DNA of 49,283 nt from CAINVV01 sp037129695 (GTDB lineage: Bacteria; Bacteroidota; Bacteroidia; Bacteroidales; Prolixibacteraceae): the NCBI GenBank assembly GCA_037129695.1, contig JBAXUL010000015.1, forward strand, positions 1 to 49,283, in the 5' to 3' direction. Positions 7,300-16,469 of this stretch are shown here, piece by piece. Every line of letters begins with the position of its first letter. The first letter of the stretch is position 1. The notes under the pieces are model-generated. The model did not search any database, was not told the origin of the DNA, and saw only the letters and a list, made by a program, of their open reading frames with translations. The position numbers and the translations under genes are program-made.

Positions 7300-10224
7300 A
7301 TGAAAAAGTCACAAATACTGATAATAAGCAGTTGTTTAGGCCTTATGCTGCCGGGAACTGCGGTGAGCAGTAGTGCCCAAAGCAACAACTTCTCCAAAAA
7401 TGTAAACCTGTTTATCGGCACCTATCGGGACGGGCAAACCTTCCCAGGCGCCTGCTATCCATTCGGCAGTGTGCAACTTAGTCCGGATACCCGGAAAGAG
7501 GGAGGATTGTCATGCGGTGGATATTATTTCCCGGACCCGATGATCCTTGGATTCTCCCATACCCATTTGAGCGGTGTAGGGGAACCGGAATACAGGGATA
7601 TCCTGTTTATGCCAACAGTCGGAAAAATCAGACTTCAATCCGGGAAAGAAGGCGTAAAAGGAACAGGATATCAGTCTACCTACGATCACCGGGATGAAAT
7701 GGCCGTTCCCGGTTATTATTCAGTGCTACTGAAGGATTATCATGTGAAAGCAGAACTGACCGCCACATCGAGGGTTGGGTTTCACAGGTACACATTCCCG
7801 AAAACTGACAGTGCGCGGGTAATCATCGATCTGGAGCATCCCGGAGGAGCGGAAGAACTGATCATCACCAAAGTAAACGATCATGAAATAGAGGGCCTGC
7901 GCAGGTCGCACGGCTGGGCATGGGACCAGTATGTCTATTTTGTGGCTCAGTTCTCCAAGCCATTCCTATCTTTTGAAATCGCCAAAAATGACACCCTACT
8001 CGGAACACTGACTTCCTGCAAAGGAAAAAACATCAAGGCTGTAGCCAGCTTTTCGACCAAAGACAAGGAGTCCATTTTGATCAAAGTGGGAATTTCGGCC
8101 GTGAGCTGCGAGGGAGCCAGGAAGAATCTGCAGGCGGAAGTTCCGGAATGGAATTTTGATGAAACAGTTGCCCAGGCAAGTAATGTTTGGAACAAAGAGC
8201 TAGGCAGGATTGAAGTAACCGGAGGCACCAAAAACGACCAGACCCTGTTTTATACTTCCATGTACAGGATCTGCATTTCACCCAACCTTTTCATGGATGT
8301 GGATGGCAAGTACCGGGGAACAGATCATCAGATCCATGAAGCGCAAGGATTTAACAATTATACGGTATTCTCGTTGTGGGATACATTCCGGGCATTTCAT
8401 CCGCTTTTTACCATCATCGATCAAAAAAGGACAACCGATTTTATCCGAACCCTTCTGCAAATTTATGATGATGGTGGCAGACTGCCCATGTGGCCACTTG
8501 CAGGCAATTATACCGACGACATGCTGGGCTACCATGCAGTGCCTGTCATTGCGGATGCCTATCTGAAGGGTATCCGAGGCTATGATACCATCAAGGCCTA
8601 CGAAGCCATGAAGCACAGTGCTGAGTTGGACAAACTGGGGCTGAAATATTACAAGCAAATCGGATATCTGCCTTGCGACAGGCAGGGAGAATCTGTCTCC
8701 AAAACACTCGAATACAGCTACGACGACTGGTGCATCTCCCGGGTGGCGCTGGCCACCGGCCGACAGGAAGATTACCTCAGGTACCACCAGCGGGCGCATA
8801 ACTTCGAAAATGTTTTTGATCCTTCTACGGGTTTTATGAGGGGCAAAACCATGAACAGAAGCTGGCTGACACCTTTCGATCCGAAAGTCAACTCTGCTTA
8901 TTCGGAAGGCAATGCTTACCAGTATATGTTTGTTCCTCATGATGTGGACGGTTTGAAAAACCTATCGGGTGGCGACAAAAAATTTGCCACCTGGCTTGAC
9001 AGTCTATTTTTCATGCCATCCAAAGATTCGCTGATGATTGGTCAATACTGGCATGGTAATGAACCCGGGCATCACCTCCCCTATCTGTTTGATTATGTGG
9101 GCGAACCATGGAAAACACAGTTCCTGACCCATCATATCCTGACCAAACTTTACAGGAATGAGAATGACGGTCTTGCCGGAAATGAAGACTGCGGTCAGAT
9201 GTCGGCATGGTACATTCTGAGTTCGCTTGGATTTTATCCGGTCTCACCGGGACAGAAGATCTATGCCATCGGATCGCCGCTTTTCGAAAAAGCAATTATC
9301 CATCTGGAAAACGGAAAATCAATTGTCATCAAAGCCAGAAACAGTTCTCCATCCAATTATTACATCCAATCTGCCACATTCAACGGAAAGGAGTATCCCA
9401 ATTCCTATCTGCAACACGATGATTTGATGAAAGGATGCGAGTTGACCTTTGTCATGGGTGCCGCCCCAAACAAAAACTGGGGAGCCAAACCGGTAAACCG
9501 GCCCTATTCTGAAAACGGAATGGGAGTAACCAGGCTGCCCTACATCAGCTCAGGCGAACTGCTATTTCTGTCATCGACAAGAATCGTTCTTGCCTGCGAA
9601 ACGGAGGGTGCAGTTATCAGGTATACGCTCAATGGTGCAGAACCAGGGGAAAATTCGGAATTGTACCATACGCCCATTGAGATCCAAAAAACTTCCTTGC
9701 TAAAGATGAAAGCCTTTCATTCATCGCTTATGAGCAGCACTACTGTTGAAATCACACTCCAAAATGCTGTTTTAAACGATGCAAAACTGGTTTCAGATGT
9801 GATTCCCGGATTGGAATATGATTATTTCGAGCGATTCTTTGTTCAGGCCACTGATATGGATCTGGTCAGACCTTTTACAAAAGGGATCACCCCGGATTTT
9901 AACATCAGCATGGCTAAGATTCCCAATTACTTTGGCATCAAATTCGAAGGTTATATCGAGGTTCCTGCCGATGGTCTGTACACTTTTTACCTTTCATCCA
10001 ACGATGGCAGCCACCTTTGGCTTGATGGCAACGAACTGATAGAAAATGACGGCAACCACGGTACGGTAGAGGAACCCTGTAAAATTGCCTTAAAACAAGG
10101 ATATCATGCCATTGAGGTGAATTACATGCAATGTGGCGGAGCGAAAAGTTTGAAGGTAAGTTGGGATGGACCGGGATTTGCAAAAAAAGTGATCAGTCCG
10201 GAAGTATTGTTCCGAAAAAAATAA
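7300..10224 (+). CDS. GH92 family alpha-mannosidase with CHB_HEX_C and PA14 domains (second copy)
   Basis: This 974-residue paralogue of the preceding gene starts at ATG 7300; an upstream in-frame TTG at 7288 is less likely. An N-terminal export signal (MKKSQILIISSCLGLML) ends near SSAQ. The GH92 landmarks are all present: FIGTYRDGQTFPGACYPFG, SLWDTFRAFHPL, SEGNAYQ (Glu536), HGNEPGHH and GNEDCGQMSAW (Asp630). The chitobiase-like (RYTLNGAEPG) and PA14-like (YTFYLSSNDGSHLWLDG) domains occur in the same order as in the first copy. It lies 70 bases after that gene and ends at a strong terminator, so it is the last gene of the operon. The region before the catalytic centre (MWPLAGNYTDDMLGYH versus MMIMEFGGNEGFGMIGYH in copy one) differs most clearly, hinting at different substrate specificity. 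Confidence 0.93.
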   Translation: MKKSQILIISSCLGLMLPGTAVSSSAQSNNFSKNVNLFIGTYRDGQTFPGACYPFGSVQLSPDTRKEGGLSCGGYYFPDPMILGFSHTHLSGVGEPEYRDILFMPTVGKIRLQSGKEGVKGTGYQSTYDHRDEMAVPGYYSVLLKDYHVKAELTATSRVGFHRYTFPKTDSARVIIDLEHPGGAEELIITKVNDHEIEGLRRSHGWAWDQYVYFVAQFSKPFLSFEIAKNDTLLGTLTSCKGKNIKAVASFSTKDKESILIKVGISAVSCEGARKNLQAEVPEWNFDETVAQASNVWNKELGRIEVTGGTKNDQTLFYTSMYRICISPNLFMDVDGKYRGTDHQIHEAQGFNNYTVFSLWDTFRAFHPLFTIIDQKRTTDFIRTLLQIYDDGGRLPMWPLAGNYTDDMLGYHAVPVIADAYLKGIRGYDTIKAYEAMKHSAELDKLGLKYYKQIGYLPCDRQGESVSKTLEYSYDDWCISRVALATGRQEDYLRYHQRAHNFENVFDPSTGFMRGKTMNRSWLTPFDPKVNSAYSEGNAYQYMFVPHDVDGLKNLSGGDKKFATWLDSLFFMPSKDSLMIGQYWHGNEPGHHLPYLFDYVGEPWKTQFLTHHILTKLYRNENDGLAGNEDCGQMSAWYILSSLGFYPVSPGQKIYAIGSPLFEKAIIHLENGKSIVIKARNSSPSNYYIQSATFNGKEYPNSYLQHDDLMKGCELTFVMGAAPNKNWGAKPVNRPYSENGMGVTRLPYISSGELLFLSSTRIVLACETEGAVIRYTLNGAEPGENSELYHTPIEIQKTSLLKMKAFHSSLMSSTTVEITLQNAVLNDAKLVSDVIPGLEYDYFERFFVQATDMDLVRPFTKGITPDFNISMAKIPNYFGIKFEGYIEVPADGLYTFYLSSNDGSHLWLDGNELIENDGNHGTVEEPCKIALKQGYHAIEVNYMQCGGAKSLKVSWDGPGFAKKVISPEVLFRKK

Positions 10225-10265
10225 AAATGTATGATTGAATGATTCCTTTCAACTTCGACTGTGCT

Positions 10266-10303
10266 AAAAAAAACAGCCCTGAAAAATTTCAGGGCTGTTT
10301 TTT
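10266..10303. terminator. Bidirectional terminator between GH92 and thioredoxin
   Basis: ACAGCCCTGAAA (10273-10284) pairs with TTTCAGGGCTGT (10287-10298). It is flanked by A7 on the left and T on the right, so it can end transcription of both convergent genes. Confidence 0.88.
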
Positions 10304-10325
10304 GCCTTAAGGGAAAATAAGATCT

Positions 10326-10643
10326 CTAAAGAAGAGCATCAATTTTGGCGGCAAGAATAGTTTTTGGTACGGCACCAACCTGTTTGTCGGCAATATCACC
10401 TCCTTTAAAAAATAAAATAGTTGGGATGTTGCGTATTCCGAATTTGGCAGCAGTACCCGGATTGGAGTCGACATCCATTTTGGTAATCAAAGCACGATCT
10501 TTGTAATCGTCAGCGAGTTCGCTTACCAGCGGACCGATCATCCGGCATGGGCCACACCATTCTGCCCAAAAATCAACCAAAACCGGCTTGTCAGATTGGA
10601 GTACTATCTCCTCAAAATTTGCATCAGTAACTTCTATGGTCAT
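10326..10643 (-). CDS. trxA: Thioredoxin
   Basis: The 105-residue protein has the full thioredoxin fold length and the redox site WAEWCGPCRM with Cys30 and Cys33. It also has the conserved DFW before the site and the cis-proline loop (NIPTILFFKGG). There is no signal peptide, so it is cytoplasmic and should act as a general dithiol reductant with thioredoxin reductase. It lies 58 bases downstream of dnaE on the same strand but has its own -7 box in the gap. Confidence 0.96.
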   Translation of the reverse strand: MTIEVTDANFEEIVLQSDKPVLVDFWAEWCGPCRMIGPLVSELADDYKDRALITKMDVDSNPGTAAKFGIRNIPTILFFKGGDIADKQVGAVPKTILAAKIDALL

Positions 10644-10680
10644 GATAAATATTTAAAAATTGAATATTATTCCGAGGTCA

Positions 10681-10688
10681 CAAAGGTA
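10681..10688 (-). promoter_or_regulatory. Putative -7 box of trxA
   Basis: The minus strand reads TACCTTTG here, matching TAnnTTTG, 37 bases before the trxA ATG. A TTTAG about 23 bases upstream could be a weak -33 element, overlapping the end of dnaE. Confidence 0.5.
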
Positions 10689-10701
10689 TAAAATTACAAA
10701 A

Positions 10702-13700
10702 TTAATTTATACTAAAGTTAATAACCGGGTGATTTTGCAAATAGCTTTTTAATTCAGGTGTCAATGTAACGCTCCTCGACCTTGAAAACATCTGGACTTG
10801 CAGGTCGGATTCCGGATCTATCAGATTGAACCGCAGGACCGTTCTTCCGGGTGTCCTGGAAATGAAATTTTCCAGTTCATCGATGATCTGATCCTCTACC
10901 TTGTCGGCAGGGATCGCCAGTGTGATTTTTTCTGCCTTGGCTGCCAGATCTTCCAGCAGTTCCATTTTGACGGGTTTAAATTCATATTCATTCCCACCGT
11001 TCCAACGCTCCGAAACCCGGCCTTTCACGAGTATAAACAAACCTTTTTTGCAATATTTACTCAGTGAGACATAATCGTTTCCAAACAACATGATTTTGAG
11101 CGATCCATTGTAGTCTGTCAATGTCATACTTGCAAAATTCTTTCCATTTTTGGAGATTCCCTCCTGAGCTTCGGTGACGATACCTGCCAGGGTTATTTCC
11201 CGGTTTTTGTAAGCAGTGATATCAGTATTCAAATCCGACAATGTGACGCCATTGGTGCAGAAACTATTGATTTCCAACCTGTAATCATCGAGAGGATGGG
11301 CAGAAAGATAGATTCCAATCAGGTTTTTTTCCTTTTCGAGTGCAACAATCGGAGGCCATTCAGGAACATCAGGAATAGCCGGTAATTTGATCGAGATAGG
11401 CTGAATATCTCCAAAAAGATTGACCATGGAACCTGATTTTTCGCCCTGGATCTTGTTGCCATATTTGATCAGTGCCTCAATAAAAGTGACTCCGTCGCCG
11501 GCATCAGCAAAAAACTGTGCGCGGTTCATCGTCCGAAAACTATCGAAAGCTCCTGCCATCGCCAGTCCCTCCATATTTTTCTTGTTGGACGATTGAAGAT
11601 TCACCCTTTCCACCAAATCGAAAATGCTTTTGTATTCGCCATTCAGGTCTCTTTCCTTCAGGATATCAGCCACGGCACCGGCTCCAACCCCTTTGATGGC
11701 AGTGAGTCCAAACCGCAAGGCACCGTTTTTATTGACAAAGAAGGAAGCCCTCGACTCATTGACATCAGGGCCCAGCACTTTCATGTCCATGTGCGTACAT
11801 TCCTCCATGAAAAGAGAGATCTTGTCTGAATTGGAAAGGTTGCAACTCAAAACAGCCGCCATGAATTCGGAAGGATAATGTGCTTTCAGGTAGCCTGTTT
11901 GGTAGGCAATAAAAGCATAACAAACGGAATGCGATTTATTGAAGGCATAGGAAGCAAAAGACTCCCAGTCTTTCCAGATTTTCTCTGTCAGGGCATCGGG
12001 TTGTTTACCGATCTCTTTGCATCCTTCCACAAACTCAATGTTCTTCTTGCATCCCTCCTTGAACTTAACCTTGAGCTCATCCATCATTTTCCGGTCCTTC
12101 TTCCCCATCGCTTTCCGCAGAGAGTCTGACTGTCCCCGCGTAAAATTCGCCAGTGCACGCGCCTGTAACATGACCTGTTCCTGATAGACAGTAATGCCAT
12201 AAGTATCCTTAAGATAGGTAGCCATCATCGGATGATCGTAGCATACTTCTTCGCGGCCATGTTTACGGTTGATGTAAGAAGGAATGTAGTCCATCGGTCC
12301 CGGACGGTAAAGGGCATTCATGGCCACCAGATCTTCGAAGCAGTTGGACTGCAGTTGTCTGAGCCATTTCTTCATGCCGGCAGATTCAAACTGGAAAATG
12401 GCAGTAGTTTCAGCGTTGCTGAACAATTCAAATGTCTTAGCATCATCCATTGGAATACGGTCAATATCCACCACTGTTTTCCTGGTAAGTTTGACATTTT
12501 CTAAACATTCCTTGATGATAGAGAGCGTTTTCAGTCCGAGGAAGTCCATCTTCATCAATCCGATCGATTCCACAAAATGGCCGTCGTATTGCGTGGTCAG
12601 CAAATCCTCATCCTTGGTTGGCATCAACGGAATATGCATATCCAGCGGATCCCTGCCAATAATCACACCGCAAGCATGCACCCCGAATTGCCTGACGCAG
12701 CCTTCCAGCGTTCCGGCAAATTTCAACATCTCAGGCACATTGACCGTGGTGGAGGTGCGCTCGCGTTCCAGCAGGGGATTTTCCGCATAGGCTTCTTTCA
12801 GTGTGATCTTCGGTGTATCAGGCACCAGTTTCGCAATGCGGTCGGTTACAGACAATGGCACCCTAAGCACACGACCGACATCCCTGATGGCCATTTTGGC
12901 AGCCATCGTTCCAAAGGTACAGATATGGGCCACCCTGTCGCGGCCATATTTCTCCTTTACCCAATCGAGTACAAGCTGCCGGCCGTCGTCGTCAAAGTCT
13001 ATGTCAATATCCGGCATGGAGATCCTGTCCGGATTGAGAAAACGTTCGAAAAGCAGATCATACTTCAATGGATCGACATTGGTGATGCCTGTGGTATAGG
13101 CCACCACAGAACCTGCCGCAGAGCCTCTGCCAGGCCCGACGATGACACCCATACTCCTGGCGGCGCTGATAAAATCCTGTACGATCAGGAAGTAACCGGG
13201 AAAACCCATCGTCTTGATGACATGCAATTCAAAATTGATCCTTTCGCTGGTATCCGGATCAATATTCTCCCCATATCTTTCAGTAGCTCCCTTACAAACC
13301 AGTGAACTGAGGTAATCGGATTCGAATTTTACCCTCAGGGTGCTTTCATAACCACCCAGACGGTCAAAAGCATCTGCGAACTCCTCCTTCAACATCACTT
13401 CCGTAAATTGTTGCCTGTAGCCCTCTGCGGTCCCAAAGCTTTCAGGAATAGGAAATTCGGGCATGATCGGGTTGGCATTCAGCTCGTAAAACTCCACTTT
13501 GTCCGCTATCTCCTGCGTATTGACCAGAACATCAGGCAGATCACCGAAAAGCTGGTTCATTTCCTCGGTACTTTTCATCCACTCTTCCTTGGTATACCTC
13601 ATCCGGGATGGGTCGTCGAGATCTTTTCCCGTGTTCAGGCAGATCAGCAAATCATGGGCATCAGCATCCTCCTGATTGACAAAATGGACATCATTGGTCG

Positions 13701-14340
13701 CAATCAATTTGATGTCATTCTGTTTGGCCAGCTTTACCAATTCTTTGTTGACACTTACCTGCTTTTCATAAACATCTTCCCTGAGCTGATGATTGGCAGC
13801 AGGATGACGTTGAACTTCGAGGTAAAAATCTTCCCCGAAAATGGATTTGTACCATCCGATGGTATCGTTGGCACCGGATAGGTCACCCTTCATGATCAGC
13901 TGAGGGATTTCCCCACCCAGACAAGCAGATGAAACAATCAGTCCTTCGCTGTATTTTTTGAGCAGATCCTTGTCAATACGGGGTTTGTAATACATCCCTT
14001 CCGTGTTGGCAATGGTAACCAGTTTCAATAGATTCCGGTATCCTTTCATATTTTTGGCCAGCAGGATCAGATGATCGCCCGACCGGTCCTCTTTTTCATT
14101 TTTATCCTTAAACTGAATGCCTCTGGAAGCGACATAAGTCTCTACTCCCAGAATAGGTTTAATCCCATTTTTCTTGCAGGTTTCATGAAAATCCTTAATC
14201 CCGAACATATTTCCATGATCGGTCAGGGCAAGGGCCCCCATGCCATCGTTTTTTGCCTTTTTAACAAGACCTGCCACACTGGCGGCACCGTCCAGTATGG
14301 AATATTGACTATGAACATGCAAATGGGTGAATGGAATCAT
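10702..14340 (-). CDS. dnaE: DNA polymerase III subunit alpha
   Basis: The 1212-residue product is the replicative polymerase catalytic subunit, slightly longer than the 1160 residues of E. coli. The N-terminal PHP domain is clear (HLHVHSQYSILDG, ALTDHGNMFG). The palm carries the catalytic aspartates in MPDIDIDFDDDGR at about residue 441, and VGPGRGSAAGS lies just before it. Further family segments include the finger region (LYRPGPMDYIPSYI, YGITVYQEQVM) and a C-terminal OB-fold (about residues 1020-1100). It starts at ATG with a plausible promoter upstream. No intein or frameshift is visible. It appears to be monocistronic or loosely followed by trxA. Confidence 0.97.
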   Translation of the reverse strand: MIPFTHLHVHSQYSILDGAASVAGLVKKAKNDGMGALALTDHGNMFGIKDFHETCKKNGIKPILGVETYVASRGIQFKDKNEKEDRSGDHLILLAKNMKGYRNLLKLVTIANTEGMYYKPRIDKDLLKKYSEGLIVSSACLGGEIPQLIMKGDLSGANDTIGWYKSIFGEDFYLEVQRHPAANHQLREDVYEKQVSVNKELVKLAKQNDIKLIATNDVHFVNQEDADAHDLLICLNTGKDLDDPSRMRYTKEEWMKSTEEMNQLFGDLPDVLVNTQEIADKVEFYELNANPIMPEFPIPESFGTAEGYRQQFTEVMLKEEFADAFDRLGGYESTLRVKFESDYLSSLVCKGATERYGENIDPDTSERINFELHVIKTMGFPGYFLIVQDFISAARSMGVIVGPGRGSAAGSVVAYTTGITNVDPLKYDLLFERFLNPDRISMPDIDIDFDDDGRQLVLDWVKEKYGRDRVAHICTFGTMAAKMAIRDVGRVLRVPLSVTDRIAKLVPDTPKITLKEAYAENPLLERERTSTTVNVPEMLKFAGTLEGCVRQFGVHACGVIIGRDPLDMHIPLMPTKDEDLLTTQYDGHFVESIGLMKMDFLGLKTLSIIKECLENVKLTRKTVVDIDRIPMDDAKTFELFSNAETTAIFQFESAGMKKWLRQLQSNCFEDLVAMNALYRPGPMDYIPSYINRKHGREEVCYDHPMMATYLKDTYGITVYQEQVMLQARALANFTRGQSDSLRKAMGKKDRKMMDELKVKFKEGCKKNIEFVEGCKEIGKQPDALTEKIWKDWESFASYAFNKSHSVCYAFIAYQTGYLKAHYPSEFMAAVLSCNLSNSDKISLFMEECTHMDMKVLGPDVNESRASFFVNKNGALRFGLTAIKGVGAGAVADILKERDLNGEYKSIFDLVERVNLQSSNKKNMEGLAMAGAFDSFRTMNRAQFFADAGDGVTFIEALIKYGNKIQGEKSGSMVNLFGDIQPISIKLPAIPDVPEWPPIVALEKEKNLIGIYLSAHPLDDYRLEINSFCTNGVTLSDLNTDITAYKNREITLAGIVTEAQEGISKNGKNFASMTLTDYNGSLKIMLFGNDYVSLSKYCKKGLFILVKGRVSERWNGGNEYEFKPVKMELLEDLAAKAEKITLAIPADKVEDQIIDELENFISRTPGRTVLRFNLIDPESDLQVQMFSRSRSVTLTPELKSYLQNHPVINFSIN

Positions 14341-14401
14341 GGAGCGAAACTATTGACTTAGAGGGAAAAACAATCTCCGGATTTGCTTTTCCGGGTTGGT
14401 T

Positions 14402-14432
14402 TAAAGATAACTAAAAGTGATGCCATCCAAAA
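14402..14432 (-). promoter_or_regulatory. Putative dnaE promoter
   Basis: On the minus strand TTTTGG (14427-14432) and TATCTTTA (14402-14409) are separated by about 17-18 bases, close to the Bacteroidota -33/-7 arrangement. The -7 box deviates from TAnnTTTG in the last base. It lies about 60 bases upstream of the dnaE start. Confidence 0.45.
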
Positions 14433-14484
14433 TGAATTTATCCAAATCTTATCAACAACCGGATTAACCGGCTCATGCCAAAAC

Positions 14485-14510
14485 AAAAAAAGGCACCCGA
14501 AGGCACCTTT
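14485..14510 (-). terminator. Terminator of the lipoprotein gene, UUCG tetraloop
   Basis: Transcribed from the minus strand the RNA forms AAAGG-UG-CC-UUCG-GG-UG-CCUUU followed by a U run (T7 at 14485-14491). The stem has two G-U wobble pairs and a stable C(UUCG)G loop. It lies 20 bases after the stop of the lipoprotein gene. Confidence 0.75.
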
Positions 14511-14530
14511 CAATTTCTGAGGAAAACATC

Positions 14531-15259
14531 CTAATTCCCGTAGTATCTTTTGATTGTCGTTTCACTGACCGCTTGGTAAGTTTCATGATTCTGCTGGAAA
14601 ACAAAGGCAGAAATTTCGAAATACAAATTGGTATCCAGAATTTGCAAAAAATTCACAATCGGAAAACTGAGCGACAAGGAGGCAGTCAGATCAAGCGGGA
14701 CCAAAAAATCCGATTCATAAATCAATGTCAAAGCCTTGGTGGTTAGATTCTCACTTTGAACTCGAATTTTATAAGCTTCCGCATTGGTAACCGGCTTCCA
14801 GGTAACCTGTATGTCAGTTGATGTTTTGACGGCATTCAGATTTCTTGCCGGTGCCAGCGATTTGGCCAAAATGGTTTCAGTTTGTGCTTTGGCTTCTCCA
14901 CTAGAATAAACCACGTTGTAGATGAAATTTTCTGCTGCAGGTACAGTGGACTTATAGATCGATGTATCAACAGGAGTATAAAAGGAAAATCCGGTGCCGC
15001 CAAAATCTTTCAGCGTAACCATACTACCAGACGAGCCGGAAACTTTTACACTTCCAAGTTTCGAATAGCTGAAAGCGGAATGCATGACAGAATAGACCGG
15101 GTAACGTTTGCTTTCTACCGTGTCCTTCGTGTTGAACACAGAATGAATGTAGGAGTCGGTAAAAACTTCAGTGCTAACCTCGACACTCTTGTTGCAGGAA
15201 GCTAAGACAGAAAACAATACGATTGCTGCCGCGAAATACCTGAATGACCCTTTTCCCAT
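14531..15259 (-). CDS. Lipoprotein with FN3-like domain, function unknown
   Basis: The 242-residue product begins with a lipoprotein signal peptide ending in the lipobox VLASC, so Cys22 would be lipidated. The following NKS gives no clear sorting rule. A Ser/Thr-rich middle part precedes a fibronectin type III-like segment from about residue 135 (LAPARNLNAVKTSTDIQVTW, then NAEAYKIRV), and the protein ends with RYYGN. It stands alone between dnaE and the divergent rpsP, with its own terminator. No enzymatic motif is visible. An envelope-associated binding or structural role is plausible, but nothing more specific can be said. Confidence 0.75.
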   Translation of the reverse strand: MGKGSFRYFAAAIVLFSVLASCNKSVEVSTEVFTDSYIHSVFNTKDTVESKRYPVYSVMHSAFSYSKLGSVKVSGSSGSMVTLKDFGGTGFSFYTPVDTSIYKSTVPAAENFIYNVVYSSGEAKAQTETILAKSLAPARNLNAVKTSTDIQVTWKPVTNAEAYKIRVQSENLTTKALTLIYESDFLVPLDLTASLSLSFPIVNFLQILDTNLYFEISAFVFQQNHETYQAVSETTIKRYYGN

Positions 15260-15289
15260 TTTTATCTAATTTAAATTCTATCGGAGAGA

Positions 15290-15297
15290 CAAATTTA
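15290..15297 (-). promoter_or_regulatory. Putative -7 box of the lipoprotein gene
   Basis: The minus strand reads TAAATTTG, matching TAnnTTTG, 30 bases before the ATG at 15259. The nearest TTTG (15311-15314) is only 13 bases away, so a proper -33 element is not certain. Confidence 0.4.
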
Positions 15298-15468
15298 ACA
15301 TTAAATTTTTCAAATTACACTGATCCATCGGGTACTTTAACAAGACAAATCCCAGTGTTTATTGAATAATTTACACCTTGATCCCGAAATATCAATTCAC
15401 ACAGACATAAAATTCTTCTGTATTTGATATAATTAGCTCTGCCCGGACTTTTTTCCGAAGAAATATTG

Positions 15469-15476
15469 TACCTTTG
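15469..15476 (+). promoter_or_regulatory. Putative -7 box of rpsP
   Basis: TACCTTTG matches the TAnnTTTG consensus and lies 40 bases before the rpsP ATG. A T-rich stretch at 15449-15454 occupies the -33 position. Confidence 0.55.
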
Positions 15477-15516
15477 CCCCTCGTTTTTATTAATAAACAA
15501 TTAAGAGTAAAACTGT

Positions 15517-16266
15517 ATGCCAGTAAAGATTCGTTTGGCTAGGCATGGCCGCAAACAACATGCCTACTACCACATTGTGGTAGCAAACAGCAGGGCGCCA
15601 CGAGATGGCAGGTTTATTGAAAGGATCGGTTCTTACAATCCAAACACTAATCCTGCCACCATCGATCTTGACTTTGACAAAGCCATTGCATGGCTTTACA
15701 AAGGAGCCCAGCCGACAGATACTACCCGTTCCATCCTTTCCCACCAAGGGGTTATGATGAAAAAACACCTTTTGGACGGGGCTAAAAAAGGAGCCTTCAG
15801 CGAAGCGGAAGCAGAACTGAAGTTTGAAGCATGGATGAAAGAGAAAACATCTAAAATCCAGGAATCCAAGGACAAATTAACCAGCACTAAGCTGGATGAC
15901 AAAAAAGCCAGGTTGAAAGCCGAAGCAAAAGTGAATGAAGCACGTGTTGCAGAAATTGCAAAACGCAATGCTGCTGCCGCTGCCGCCAAAGTTGCTCCTG
16001 TTGCAGTGGTTGAAGAAGAAGTTGCTCCTGTAACTATTGTTGAAGTTGCCGCAGAAGTGGTTGCTCCTGAAGTTATCGCTGAAGTAGTTGCCGAAGAGGC
16101 TGCTCCTGAAGTTATTGCCGAAGTAGTTGCCGAAGAGGTTGCTCCTGAAGTTATCGCCGAAGTGGTTGCCGAAGAGGCTGCTCCTGAAGTTATTGCTGAA
16201 GTTGCTGCCGAAGAAGCTGCTCCCGAAACTTCTGTTGAGGCTGCTGAAGAGACTACCGAAGCATAA
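15517..16266 (+). CDS. rpsP: 30S ribosomal protein S16 with long Ala/Glu-rich C-terminal tail
   Basis: Residues 1 to about 80 are a standard S16 (MPVKIRLARHGRKQHAYYHI, DGRFIERIGSYNP, GAQPTDTTRSIL), the small-subunit protein needed for 30S assembly. The total length is 249 residues against roughly 80-90 in most bacteria. After a charged helical linker (about residues 85-155), the tail consists of Ala, Val and Glu, including four tandem copies of a 13-residue unit. Extended S16 tails are, to my knowledge, common in Bacteroidota, but the length and repetition are notable. A terminator follows, then rimM, which is the usual neighbour. Confidence 0.95.
   Translation: MPVKIRLARHGRKQHAYYHIVVANSRAPRDGRFIERIGSYNPNTNPATIDLDFDKAIAWLYKGAQPTDTTRSILSHQGVMMKKHLLDGAKKGAFSEAEAELKFEAWMKEKTSKIQESKDKLTSTKLDDKKARLKAEAKVNEARVAEIAKRNAAAAAAKVAPVAVVEEEVAPVTIVEVAAEVVAPEVIAEVVAEEAAPEVIAEVVAEEVAPEVIAEVVAEEAAPEVIAEVAAEEAAPETSVEAAEETTEA
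16063..16218 (+). repeat. 39-bp tandem repeat in rpsP tail, four copies
   Basis: Four in-frame copies encode APEVIAEVVAEEA or close variants, at 16063, 16102, 16141 and 16180, followed by a degenerate fifth. Differences are mostly synonymous or Val/Ala exchanges, which suggests slippage or unequal recombination while the acidic helical pattern is kept. Confidence 0.9.
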
Positions 16267-16303
16267 ACAACATTTGATCCGGTCATTTGCCGGAGATACA
16301 ATT

Positions 16304-16333
16304 AAAGCGATGGTGCACAACCATCGCTTTTTT
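16304..16333 (+). terminator. Terminator after rpsP
   Basis: AAAGCGATGG (16304-16313) pairs with CCATCGCTTT (16321-16330) around a 7-base loop, with T continuing to 16333. It lies between rpsP and rimM, so it either separates or attenuates their transcription. Confidence 0.82.
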
Positions 16334-16361
16334 ATTTGCTATTTTTGTATTCCCGGTCATG

Positions 16362-16393
16362 TTGTGTCTCTTCAAATAATAACGATACCTTTC
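16362..16393 (+). promoter_or_regulatory. Possible promoter of rimM
   Basis: TTG at 16362-16364 and TACCTTTC at 16386-16393 are 21 bases apart, close to the Bacteroidota arrangement although the last -7 base is not G. A separate promoter would be expected given the terminator after rpsP. Confidence 0.3.
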
Positions 16394-16469
16394 CGGTAAA
16401 TCTCAAGACTCGCATAAGCAAATAATTTCAAATAAATTTCCCGGCCAATTGACCGCTTGATTCAAGCCA

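Noticed and set aside
8278..8940. 220-codon antisense frame opposite the second GH92 gene
   Set aside because: It lies entirely within a well-conserved GH92 catalytic region and has no recognisable motif.
12577..13305. 242-codon plus-strand frame opposite dnaE
   Set aside because: It overlaps the catalytic core of dnaE, including the PDIDIDF motif, and is a shadow.
15315..15500. 61-codon minus-strand frame upstream of rpsP
   Set aside because: It overlaps the rpsP promoter region and shows no protein-like composition or neighbours in an operon.
15696..16320. Antisense frames of 201 and 147 codons opposite rpsP
   Set aside because: They mirror the low-complexity Ala/Glu tail; S16 on the plus strand is unambiguous.
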